From positions 1 to 53,359 of IMG/VR virus record IMGVR_UViG_3300010151_007728: a stretch of DNA of 53,359 nt, one strand, 5' to 3'. The stretch is from a virus. The position numbers and the translations under genes are program-made. Each line of letters opens with the position of its first letter. Within the stretch, counting starts at the first letter, position 1. The notes under the pieces were generated by a model. The model was not told where the DNA came from. It made no database searches and saw only the letters and a program-made list of their open reading frames with translations. Of this stretch, positions 42,681 to 49,136 are shown one piece after another.

Positions 42681-43457
42681 TTATGCACAATGTTTGGTAT
42701 TTACGTAAGGACAATATTTACCACAAGATAATCTATTCTTAATATGATTACCTTTATTCACATTATATATGAAAGTATCTAATAATTTAAGTGCATTATT
42801 GGTTTTTTTTGTACCGCACTTTATTTCAAAGATTTCAATGGGTTTCGACTTTGCCGTTCTCTTGAGTAGGGCAAAATGAGTTTGTATGTTTGCGGGGTCA
42901 ATGTTATGTTTGATGGCATAAAAATGCTTGTATAATGTCAATTGATAAGAAAGAATACGATCCGCCTTCTTTCTTGCGTCCCAACCCCATGAACAGCTCT
43001 TCCAGTCCAAGATATGGTACGTCTCGTCGACTTTGATGACCAAATCGATGAAACCCTTGAACTTCATGCCAGGATGCGTTAGAGGCTCATATAACTCCTC
43101 TTCTGCGGATACTACCTCATAAGGACCAAAGTGCTCTTTCAATGCTGGGATCATTTCAGGGGCGATTTTAGCTCCTTGGGGACGCATTTCTTGAATGAGC
43201 TTCTCGTTAAAAACAATATCTTTATCTTCTTGTTTGAGAAGCTTAAGTTCATATAGGAAATTGGTCTCAAACTCCTCTACTTCATCTGCGTCGGCCTCGA
43301 AGACAAACTTTTCTCCCACAGCGTGGATTGCCTTGCCGAATGCTGTGTATTCGTTTCCTTTGAAAACCCTGAGTTTATCAAGGTAATCTAATTTATGCCT
43401 ATGCGGGCATTCGCTCCAAGTCTTTAACTCGGAAAATGATAAATGTGCTTTCTTCAT
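42681..43457 (-). CDS. PD-(D/E)XK exonuclease with Fe-S cysteines (Cas4/RecB-like)
   Basis: The product has 258 residues. The nuclease core shows H45 in GKAIHA, E-E-E-L at 119-122, D138 in GFIDLVI, and D151-x-K153 in ILDWKS, followed by SYQLTLY (Q motif). Cys17 near the start and Cys245, Cys249 and Cys257 at the end fit the 4Fe-4S cluster of Cas4 and AddB-type nucleases. It would resect DNA ends during phage recombination or replication, or degrade host DNA. There is no Cas gene or CRISPR array nearby, so an adaptation role is not supported. The ATG follows GTAGGA. Confidence 0.85.
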   Translation of the reverse strand: MKKAHLSFSELKTWSECPHRHKLDYLDKLRVFKGNEYTAFGKAIHAVGEKFVFEADADEVEEFETNFLYELKLLKQEDKDIVFNEKLIQEMRPQGAKIAPEMIPALKEHFGPYEVVSAEEELYEPLTHPGMKFKGFIDLVIKVDETYHILDWKSCSWGWDARKKADRILSYQLTLYKHFYAIKHNIDPANIQTHFALLKRTAKSKPIEIFEIKCGTKKTNNALKLLDTFIYNVNKGNHIKNRLSCGKYCPYVNTKHCA

Positions 43458-43461
43458 AGTC

Positions 43462-44157
43462 CTACTTTCTGTTTAATAAATCATTCAATTTTTCAATCTT
43501 CTTAAAAAGCATCGGACTTACATCTGATAAGCACCTCTGGTTGCCCATCAAATATTGTTGAAATCCTGTAGCGTAATACTCTCTTAACGAGGTTGCTCCA
43601 TATACAGAACAAAACAAATCTGTTGCCAGCTGCTTAAGAACTCTGTATGTTACATGCTTGTATAAGAAAAAATCAAATTCTTTATTGTATTCTACACCAA
43701 AGAAGTCGTGTTTGTCAACATTAAAACCAATATCTTTTAATATTCCTTTTAATTTTAGCCTTTTAGACTGGAACTCATGTTCGAGTTTTCCGTCATCATA
43801 GATTTCGGAATTATATAGTTTCTCTAGGTTGTGCGCCATTTCATGCAGGATATCATCAATAATATCTTCATCATCATCCTGTTTGTTTGTAAGATATATG
43901 GTTCCGTCATGAAAAGCGGCATTAATGTCCTTAGATTTCAAAAAATCATAATCTCCAATGCGAATCCTTTCAATACCTTGGAAATGGCGCGAGCTAGCAA
44001 GACTTTCCAACTTAGATATAACGCCGCTCATGAGAATTCTCTCGTTTGTCAGACGTTTGTCAAGGATTACGGGAATCTTCTTGAAAAGTACAAATTCATG
44101 CGCCTTTTTCAGGCTTTCTTTCACAAAATTATTCATTTTGCATTTTTTGAGCTTCAT
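43462..44157 (-). CDS. Putative HExxH zinc metalloprotease
   Basis: The product has 231 residues if it starts at ATG 44157, or 224 from ATG 44136; no strong ribosome site separates them. ILHEMAHNLEKLY gives HExxH at residues 105-109, preceded by an acidic stretch (DDDEDIID). The downstream EYYATGFQQYLMG resembles the third-ligand helix of M34/lethal-factor-like proteases (Glu or Tyr region). The rest is basic and helical. The family is not certain, and the function in the phage is unknown. It is 4 nt from the nuclease start and overlaps the small acidic gene upstream. Confidence 0.6.
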   Translation of the reverse strand: MKLKKCKMNNFVKESLKKAHEFVLFKKIPVILDKRLTNERILMSGVISKLESLASSRHFQGIERIRIGDYDFLKSKDINAAFHDGTIYLTNKQDDDEDIIDDILHEMAHNLEKLYNSEIYDDGKLEHEFQSKRLKLKGILKDIGFNVDKHDFFGVEYNKEFDFFLYKHVTYRVLKQLATDLFCSVYGATSLREYYATGFQQYLMGNQRCLSDVSPMLFKKIEKLNDLLNRK

Positions 44158-44401
44158 TCAAGTCGTCTAATGCCTGTTCATATCCTCTGATATAGTTTTC
44201 TTCAGCTACAGCTAGCAAGAATTCAGGGAATTCTGCCGCTACAACCTCTACAATCATTTCAACGGTCACATCCATATTATCTGGAGATAGACGTGAGCCT
44301 ACGTACTCAACAAGCCAATTTTTTAGATCAGTGTCTGGTTCAACTAGTTGATCTAAAACGGGATTTACGTGATATTCTTCTTCCGGTGTTACATTTTTCA
44401 T
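44129..44401 (-). CDS. Small acidic phage protein
   Basis: The product has 90 residues, with AAGGAGGTG ahead of ATG, a very strong site. The sequence is acidic and helical with the recognisable segment EFPEFLLAVAEENYIRGYEQAL, which I recall from hypothetical proteins of marine T4-like phages. It contains no Cys and no membrane segment. The stop overlaps the protease gene start by up to 29 nt. Function unknown. Confidence 0.65.
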   Translation of the reverse strand: MKNVTPEEEYHVNPVLDQLVEPDTDLKNWLVEYVGSRLSPDNMDVTVEMIVEVVAAEFPEFLLAVAEENYIRGYEQALDDLNEAQKMQNE

Positions 44402-44444
44402 TAAGACACCTCCTTAAGGTATTCTAGCATATAACTACGTATTA

Positions 44445-45755
44445 TTAAAGTATTTTTGATGCTAAAGTAGCTACTTTTGACCTTTCACCCTTTTTGAGGG
44501 TTATATGACCAGCAATCTCTTCGGATTTGAATTTTTCGATGGCATATGAGAGTCCGTTAGAGGTGGAATCTAGATAAGTATTGTCTATTTGTTCGATATC
44601 GCCGGTTAAAATAATTTTAGAGTTCTCACCGATTCTTGTTACGATGGTCTTGAGTTCATGAACCGAAAGATTTTGAGCTTCATCGATGATAACGAAGGCA
44701 TTTGAGATCGATCTACCGCGAATGTAGGTCAAAGCCTCGACTTCAATCGAACCTTGGTCCATTAAAAGCTCCATAGTGTCTTTTTTGTCTCCCATTAAGA
44801 ATTCTAGGTTGTCTTCGATGGGTTTTAGCCATGGCTGCATCTTTTCTTCCAAAGTACCGGGTAAGTATCCAATATCCCGCCCTAGGGGCTGTACAGGGCG
44901 AGAAACGACCAGTTTTTTGTATTTATTCTGGTCTAGGACCTGTTCTAATCCTGCAGCTAGCGTAAGAAGCGTCTTTCCGCAGCCTGCTTTTCCAATAATG
45001 GAGATAATGGGCACTTCATCATCCATAAGGAGGTCTAGGGCAAACATTTGCTCTTTATTTCTAGGCTTAAGCCCCCAAACTTTCCTTCCTTTGTAGTCAG
45101 TTATACGAGACATCTCATTATTAAAGGGGGTGTAGCGTGCCAGAGCTGTGTGCTTTGAATTGGAGTTCGAGATCAACATGACAAACTCATTAGCGTTGAA
45201 TTTGCCATCTATCATCGAGGATGTTATCACTTCTCCCTCGTAGAACCTGTCTATCATTTGAGGATCTACCAAATGAGTTCTATATCCCTCATATAGCTCT
45301 TCTACCTTTGATACGACTTGATCCTCTATATAATCTTCTGTGAGGATTTGAACAGCATCACATTTAATACGCATATTAATGTCGCGCGAGACGACCAATA
45401 CCTTACGTTTCGGATTATTGTACTGTTCTGTTATAGCTGTTGTGATAATTTGATTATCAGCATCTGTTTCGTCTAATCCAATTGGCATTAAATTGGCATC
45501 GTACATTTTTATATATAGAATGCCTTTTCCCTTTTCTATGCGGACTCCGGTGTGCAGATTTCCTTTCGCTCTCAACTCGTCTAATATACGGATCGATTTA
45601 CGAGCATTTTGACCTACGCCATCTGGTCTTTTCTTGTGTTTATCGATTTCTTCTAAAACTTTTAGAGGAATTATTATATCGTTATTTTTAAATGAAAATA
45701 TAGAGTTAGCTTCTGTTAGAAGGACGTTGGTGTCTAAGACATAAGTTTTTTTCAT
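44445..45755 (-). CDS. phoH: PIN-PhoH fusion protein
   Basis: The product has 436 residues. The N-terminal PIN nuclease domain carries D8 in VLDTNVL, E36, and the acidic pair near residues 98-100, with D125 in VSRDIN. The C-terminal PhoH ATPase has Walker A GKAGCGKT at 255-262, PVQPLGRDIGYLPG after it, and Walker B FVIIDEAQNL around residues 360-370. PIN-PhoH proteins are ATP-dependent RNA helicase/nucleases; phoH genes are frequent in marine phages. The start ATG has AAGGAAAA. It is divergently placed from the serine protease lipoprotein gene, with 32 nt between the start codons. Confidence 0.9.
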   Translation of the reverse strand: MKKTYVLDTNVLLTEANSIFSFKNNDIIIPLKVLEEIDKHKKRPDGVGQNARKSIRILDELRAKGNLHTGVRIEKGKGILYIKMYDANLMPIGLDETDADNQIITTAITEQYNNPKRKVLVVSRDINMRIKCDAVQILTEDYIEDQVVSKVEELYEGYRTHLVDPQMIDRFYEGEVITSSMIDGKFNANEFVMLISNSNSKHTALARYTPFNNEMSRITDYKGRKVWGLKPRNKEQMFALDLLMDDEVPIISIIGKAGCGKTLLTLAAGLEQVLDQNKYKKLVVSRPVQPLGRDIGYLPGTLEEKMQPWLKPIEDNLEFLMGDKKDTMELLMDQGSIEVEALTYIRGRSISNAFVIIDEAQNLSVHELKTIVTRIGENSKIILTGDIEQIDNTYLDSTSNGLSYAIEKFKSEEIAGHITLKKGERSKVATLASKIL

Positions 45756-45787
45756 TAATTTTCCTTACAAGATAAGTATTTACTAAC

Positions 45788-46531
45788 ATGCGGTCTTACA
45801 CAAAAAAAATTATTTTTTATATTTTAATCCTCTTTATTGCTAGCTGTGGCCACACACATACCCATATTAATCACACACAGAATACTATCAGAAATGCAAA
45901 AAGATCTTTTGTCAAAGTAGAGGTGGATGTTTGGGGGCATATCTGCCAAACTCTCGAAAGTGGTATCAAAGAATGTACAAAGAGTAAAATTGGGGGGGCT
46001 TGGGGCTCTGGTTCTATAATAATCTATAAAGGAAAAAAAGCAATTTTAACTGTTGCTCATGTCTGCCGGCATATGAAATTAGACACTATGGCAACGCTTT
46101 TAGGAGACGATATCTCATATGAATATGCTGTTACCATCGAAGGAAACGAATGGGAAAAGTATGCAGTCGAACCCGTAAAAATAGATGATCAAAACGATAT
46201 TTGTATAATGTATAGTACCCAACAGACTCTAGATGGACCTCCTCTAAGAATGGCGAACAAGAAACCAACTTATGGACAAGAAATCTTCACTATCGCCTCT
46301 CCAGGAGGATTAGCCGAAAACGGTATGGTACCTATTTTTGAAGGAAGATTCATAGGTGAATTAGAAAACCGCGCTTTTTATAGCGTACCAGTTATGGGAG
46401 GCTCAAGTGGTGCACCTCTCCTAAATAGAGATGGGCACTTGGTCGGCGTTACGCACTCTGTATACGCCTTCTTTCATCACGTTTCAGTCTCTTCTACTTT
46501 TGAAGATTTATGGAAGTTTATAACTATCTAA
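45788..46531 (+). CDS. Trypsin-like serine protease lipoprotein (plus strand)
   Basis: The product has 247 residues, the only plus-strand gene found. The N-terminus is a lipoprotein signal peptide: KK, a hydrophobic stretch to residue 16, and a lipobox LFIASC with Cys20. The mature part shows the trypsin-like triad H91 in TVAHVC, D137 in QNDICIM and S207 in GGSSGAPLL (GxSG). It is expected to be anchored in the periplasmic face of the inner or outer membrane and to cut a host or phage envelope protein. It is opposite in direction to both neighbours, shares 32 nt with the PhoH start, and its 3' end overlaps the next gene by 24 nt. Phage-encoded lipoprotein serine proteases are unusual. Confidence 0.8.
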   Translation: MRSYTKKIIFYILILFIASCGHTHTHINHTQNTIRNAKRSFVKVEVDVWGHICQTLESGIKECTKSKIGGAWGSGSIIIYKGKKAILTVAHVCRHMKLDTMATLLGDDISYEYAVTIEGNEWEKYAVEPVKIDDQNDICIMYSTQQTLDGPPLRMANKKPTYGQEIFTIASPGGLAENGMVPIFEGRFIGELENRAFYSVPVMGGSSGAPLLNRDGHLVGVTHSVYAFFHHVSVSSTFEDLWKFITI

Positions 46532-46723
46532 TGGCACTTCATATATGACTGGTTCAGCCTTTCTGTAGGTGATAGTTGTAATATTTACGAACCTACATTT
46601 TGTTTCGGGTTTGTGAGAACCAATAGAAAGATTACCGCACGAACATTCACCCTTATATACCCTAGTAGTTTTCTTGTCAGAACAGATAGGGCACTCAATG
46701 ATGGTTATTAAGCTTTCTTCCAC
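46508..46723 (-). CDS. Zinc-ribbon small protein
   Basis: The product has 71 residues, starting at GTG 46723. CPIC and CSCG, two pairs of cysteines at residues 11-14 and about 27-30, suggest a zinc ribbon. The C-terminal half is beta-rich. The 3' end overlaps the plus-strand protease gene by 24 nt in convergent orientation. The ribosome site is weak. The role is unknown; small zinc proteins of this type may bind nucleic acid. Confidence 0.6.
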   Translation of the reverse strand: MEESLITIIECPICSDKKTTRVYKGECSCGNLSIGSHKPETKCRFVNITTITYRKAEPVIYEVPLDSYKLP

Positions 46724-46735
46724 TCTGTAAATAGG

Positions 46736-47059
46736 CTACATTGGCGAGTTAATCTCCCTATCTAGTCTATCTATTTCTTTTTGTACCATTTCGTCGTTCT
46801 CAGAGACAGGCATTTGTGTTAAATCTTCGAATATAATCCCTATCTTATAGCGACGATTAATTTCGGCTACACGAGTGGCTAGGTTTTCCAACATGTAGTA
46901 TTCTACTGATTCTTGTGATTCTGGAAGCTCTAAAACATAAACAATTTGTACCTTAGGGCAGAAATGATCAAATTTATATTCTGCATTATAATCAATTATA
47001 GCTTCTAGACATTCTTCCTCGACGATCTTTATGATCCGGTCGATTTCTTTAGAATTCAT
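46736..47059 (-). CDS. Hypothetical protein
   Basis: The product has 107 residues with a mix of helix and strand: a helical N-terminus (IDRIIKIVEEECLEAI), a beta core (VQIVYVLELP) and a charged tail. No motif or family recognised. It overlaps the next upstream gene by 11 nt. Context: block of small accessory genes between PhoH and the HTH gene. Confidence 0.6.
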   Translation of the reverse strand: MNSKEIDRIIKIVEEECLEAIIDYNAEYKFDHFCPKVQIVYVLELPESQESVEYYMLENLATRVAEINRRYKIGIIFEDLTQMPVSENDEMVQKEIDRLDREINSPM

Positions 47060-47294
47060 TATAGAATTCTTTGTCCTCTATTGAAACAACGTCCCAATTG
47101 CTTTTAGGATGTTGCTTGTTCAAGTTATGACGATGTATAAAAGCTTTGGGGACCGCTTCTGCGAAGGTTAGCGCTCTTATTTGAAGTGTCTCGACCCTTC
47201 TGGTTAATTTGTCATTAAAAGTAAAATAATAAAGTCTTTGTTTCTGCATTTTATCAATCCAACAATAGCTTCTTACCGGAATCCTTTTCTTCAT
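47049..47294 (-). CDS. Hypothetical basic protein
   Basis: The ATG at 47294 (AAGG about 9 nt upstream) gives 81 residues; a TTG 18 nt earlier is also open. The sequence is basic and aromatic (YCWIDKMQKQRLYYF), with no known motif. The ATG lies within the end of a 57-codon gene in another frame. Function unknown. Confidence 0.5.
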   Translation of the reverse strand: MKKRIPVRSYCWIDKMQKQRLYYFTFNDKLTRRVETLQIRALTFAEAVPKAFIHRHNLNKQHPKSNWDVVSIEDKEFYNEF

Positions 47295-47427
47295 GAAGGT
47301 CGCCTTGCGCAAGAATATCTTCTAGATATGCCTCCGTCAGATGTGGATATTTCTCAATCAGTTTTTTGAGAGTCAGTTTTTCCCTTTTTAAGAGAGCTTT
47401 TATTTTTTCCTTTTCCTCGTTTGACAT
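47254..47427 (-). CDS. Short helical protein (57 residues), overlaps the previous gene
   Basis: This frame runs from ATG 47427 to TGA 47254, preceded by AAAGG at normal spacing. It is Lys/Glu-rich and helical (EKEKIKALLKREKLTL), with the middle IEKYPHLTEAYLEDIL. It shares 74 nt with the C-terminal Lys-rich tail of the gene at 47354-47680 in another frame, and overlaps the start of the next gene by 41 nt. The ribosome site and lack of stops make it likely to be translated. Function unknown. Confidence 0.45.
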   Translation of the reverse strand: MSNEEKEKIKALLKREKLTLKKLIEKYPHLTEAYLEDILAQGDLHEEKDSGKKLLLD

Positions 47428-47680
47428 TTTTCTTACCTTTCTTTTTTTCTTTTACAAAATCTGGGTGAAGACGCGTCTTGACCACAAACTGATCTCTTGA
47501 AGGCATGTATTTTACCTTCACTTGCATTCCTTTATGCGATTCATCAGCTTCCCAAATCGATTTTAAATCATTTCGCTTCTCATCTGCATTCTGATAGGAG
47601 ATGTGAAACGAATTATTTGTCCATGGGCGTCCATTTTTAACTGGAGCTTTTGGCTCTGGTTCTAAAGTTTCTTCTTCCAT
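47354..47680 (-). CDS. Small protein with Lys-rich tail
   Basis: The product has 108 residues. The core is beta-like (MQVKVKYMPSRDQFVVKTRL) and the last ~35 residues are Lys/Gly/Ser rich (KKGKKNVKRGKG). No clear ribosome site precedes the ATG, but the core looks like a small conserved phage fold. The 3' part overlaps a second ORF in another frame. Likely nucleic-acid contact through the basic tail, as an inference only. Confidence 0.55.
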   Translation of the reverse strand: MEEETLEPEPKAPVKNGRPWTNNSFHISYQNADEKRNDLKSIWEADESHKGMQVKVKYMPSRDQFVVKTRLHPDFVKEKKKGKKNVKRGKGKNKSSLKKGKTDSQKTD

Positions 47681-47688
47681 GATAGTAT

Positions 47689-47868
47689 TTAACTAATTCC
47701 AGTTGCCGCCAGAACCTGCTTAATGTCATTAGCAACAAGACCCTTGAATGTTTCCACATTACTATTAAGTACTGCCACGTCATCAGCCAAAGAACTTAAT
47801 CGTTGAGTTACGTGGTCAATCCTTTCTTGTTGTTGTACTACTAATTTTACTAATTCTGCGTTTGTCAT
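47689..47868 (-). CDS. Short coiled-coil protein
   Basis: ATG 47868 follows AGGAGG with 7-nt spacing, giving 59 residues or slightly fewer; a longer frame upstream is not needed. The central stretch QQQERIDHVTQRLSSLADDV is a heptad-like coiled coil. No other motif is visible. It may oligomerise. An AT-rich 48-nt gap upstream contains TATAAAATA, one base from the late-promoter octamer. Confidence 0.6.
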   Translation of the reverse strand: MTNAELVKLVVQQQERIDHVTQRLSSLADDVAVLNSNVETFKGLVANDIKQVLAATGIS

Positions 47869-47916
47869 TTTATGACCTCCTATTAGAAATGATAATAACA
47901 CACTATTTTATAAATG

Positions 47917-48276
47917 TTAATCCTTGGTGAACCAATTTATTATATTAAATTTTTTCAGCAGTTTACGAAATTCTGATTTATTGATTCCCAAGAGGGATGC
48001 AGCTTCATTTTTTGTTCTGGTTGCGCTATAAGCATATTTTAATACGGCATCCTTTGCGATATTCGGTATTTCCTTCCAGATATTAAACCCGTAGAGCTTT
48101 CCATTAACTGCTCGCGCTGCTAACTCTAGTTTTAAAGCTATTATCTCTTCTAGAGTCAAAGAGGCCAGCATAACTTCGAAGTCAGTATTGGTTTTACCCT
48201 CGGACTTTAACTTATTGGAAATAGAGTAATATTCTTGATCAGGTTTCGAATACTTCTTTCGTTTCATTTCCCACAT
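47917..48276 (-). CDS. Fis-type helix-turn-helix DNA-binding protein
   Basis: The product has 119 residues. The C-terminal ~40 residues have the pattern of a Fis/NtrC-type HTH: AVLKYAYSATRTKNEAASLLG followed by INKSEFRKLLKKF, where the second helix would bind DNA. The N-terminal half is helical and basic (KYSKPDQEYYS) with ARAVNGKLYGFNIWKEI in the middle. It probably regulates phage genes. It is separated from the TM protein by only 3 nt. An ATG 9 nt into the gene could be the true start. Confidence 0.7.
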   Translation of the reverse strand: MWEMKRKKYSKPDQEYYSISNKLKSEGKTNTDFEVMLASLTLEEIIALKLELAARAVNGKLYGFNIWKEIPNIAKDAVLKYAYSATRTKNEAASLLGINKSEFRKLLKKFNIINWFTKD

Positions 48277-48279
48277 TAT

Positions 48280-49134
48280 TTATCTAGTGGGGACTCCACC
48301 TATCTTATATACAGCTGCTTTACCTAATTTTGTAAGCTGTGCAAGCCATTTTCCTGACTCTGGATCCCCTTCACGAGCTAGTGATACCAAGCCGTCCAGT
48401 GTATCAAGCTGTTGGCTGGCGAACTTACCATACTCACCTTGAAGCTTAGAAAAATCTACGGTATCACCAGCGGATTGAGCTACATCTATCAATCTCATTG
48501 CCTTGGCGCGGAATTCTATATCTAGTCCTTGATCCATTCCTGCTTGAGATACCAATCCTCTCAATGCCTCGTATGCATTATCAGATATTTGCCCCTGTGC
48601 GCCAGGAGTAAGACCTGTACTGGTACCGGGGGCTTTGATTGCGGCATGGGCCGAGTCTGAGCCAAGTACGGACATCAAGGCAAATATAGCGATACTTACC
48701 GCTACTACCATGCCGATCTTGAATGCCACCGGGTGGTCCACTTTAAAATCTGCTACTTTGTTAACTAACACTTGTGCTCCTTGAATAGTTTTTTCTAACC
48801 CGCGTTGAGCCATTTGAAACAATTGAACCGATTTTTCAAGCGTCCAATTCTTAATCTTATCCCACACAGCGCCCATGGCTTTCCCGGTGCGCTGCATCAC
48901 ATCTTTAAATCCTTCATTCAAAAGATTATGTTCATATAATATAGAATTATACCATACTTCATATAGCTTGTCACCTGAAATTTTGCCTCTATCATAATCT
49001 TCTAGTAAAGTACCGAAATCTCTCAAAGTCGTTTCATTGTTTTCAAGCAAATATATACTTCCAAATTGTTGATTAATCTCAACTTTTTCTGTATATTTTC
49101 TCCAATCTTCCAATATAAGTTTCATATCATTCAT
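48280..49134 (-). CDS. One-TM virion or membrane protein
   Basis: The product has 284 residues. The N-terminus has KLILEDWRKYTEK, a Lys/Trp/Arg opening I associate with virion proteins of marine phages, though this is not proof. One transmembrane helix is predicted at residues 138-158, flanked by an amphipathic helical region. After it the C-terminal part is Gly/Ser/Thr rich then helical. TAGGAGC lies before ATG. It stands between the HTH gene and the large bifunctional gene. It may be an ejected or membrane-inserted protein. Confidence 0.6.
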   Translation of the reverse strand: MNDMKLILEDWRKYTEKVEINQQFGSIYLLENNETTLRDFGTLLEDYDRGKISGDKLYEVWYNSILYEHNLLNEGFKDVMQRTGKAMGAVWDKIKNWTLEKSVQLFQMAQRGLEKTIQGAQVLVNKVADFKVDHPVAFKIGMVVAVSIAIFALMSVLGSDSAHAAIKAPGTSTGLTPGAQGQISDNAYEALRGLVSQAGMDQGLDIEFRAKAMRLIDVAQSAGDTVDFSKLQGEYGKFASQQLDTLDGLVSLAREGDPESGKWLAQLTKLGKAAVYKIGGVPTR

Positions 49135-49136
49135 TT

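Noticed and set aside
42681-43457. Cas4-like nuclease as a sign of a CRISPR adaptation module
   Set aside because: No Cas1, Cas2, effector gene or repeat-spacer array is present in the window; RecB/Cas4-type nucleases are common in T4-like phages.
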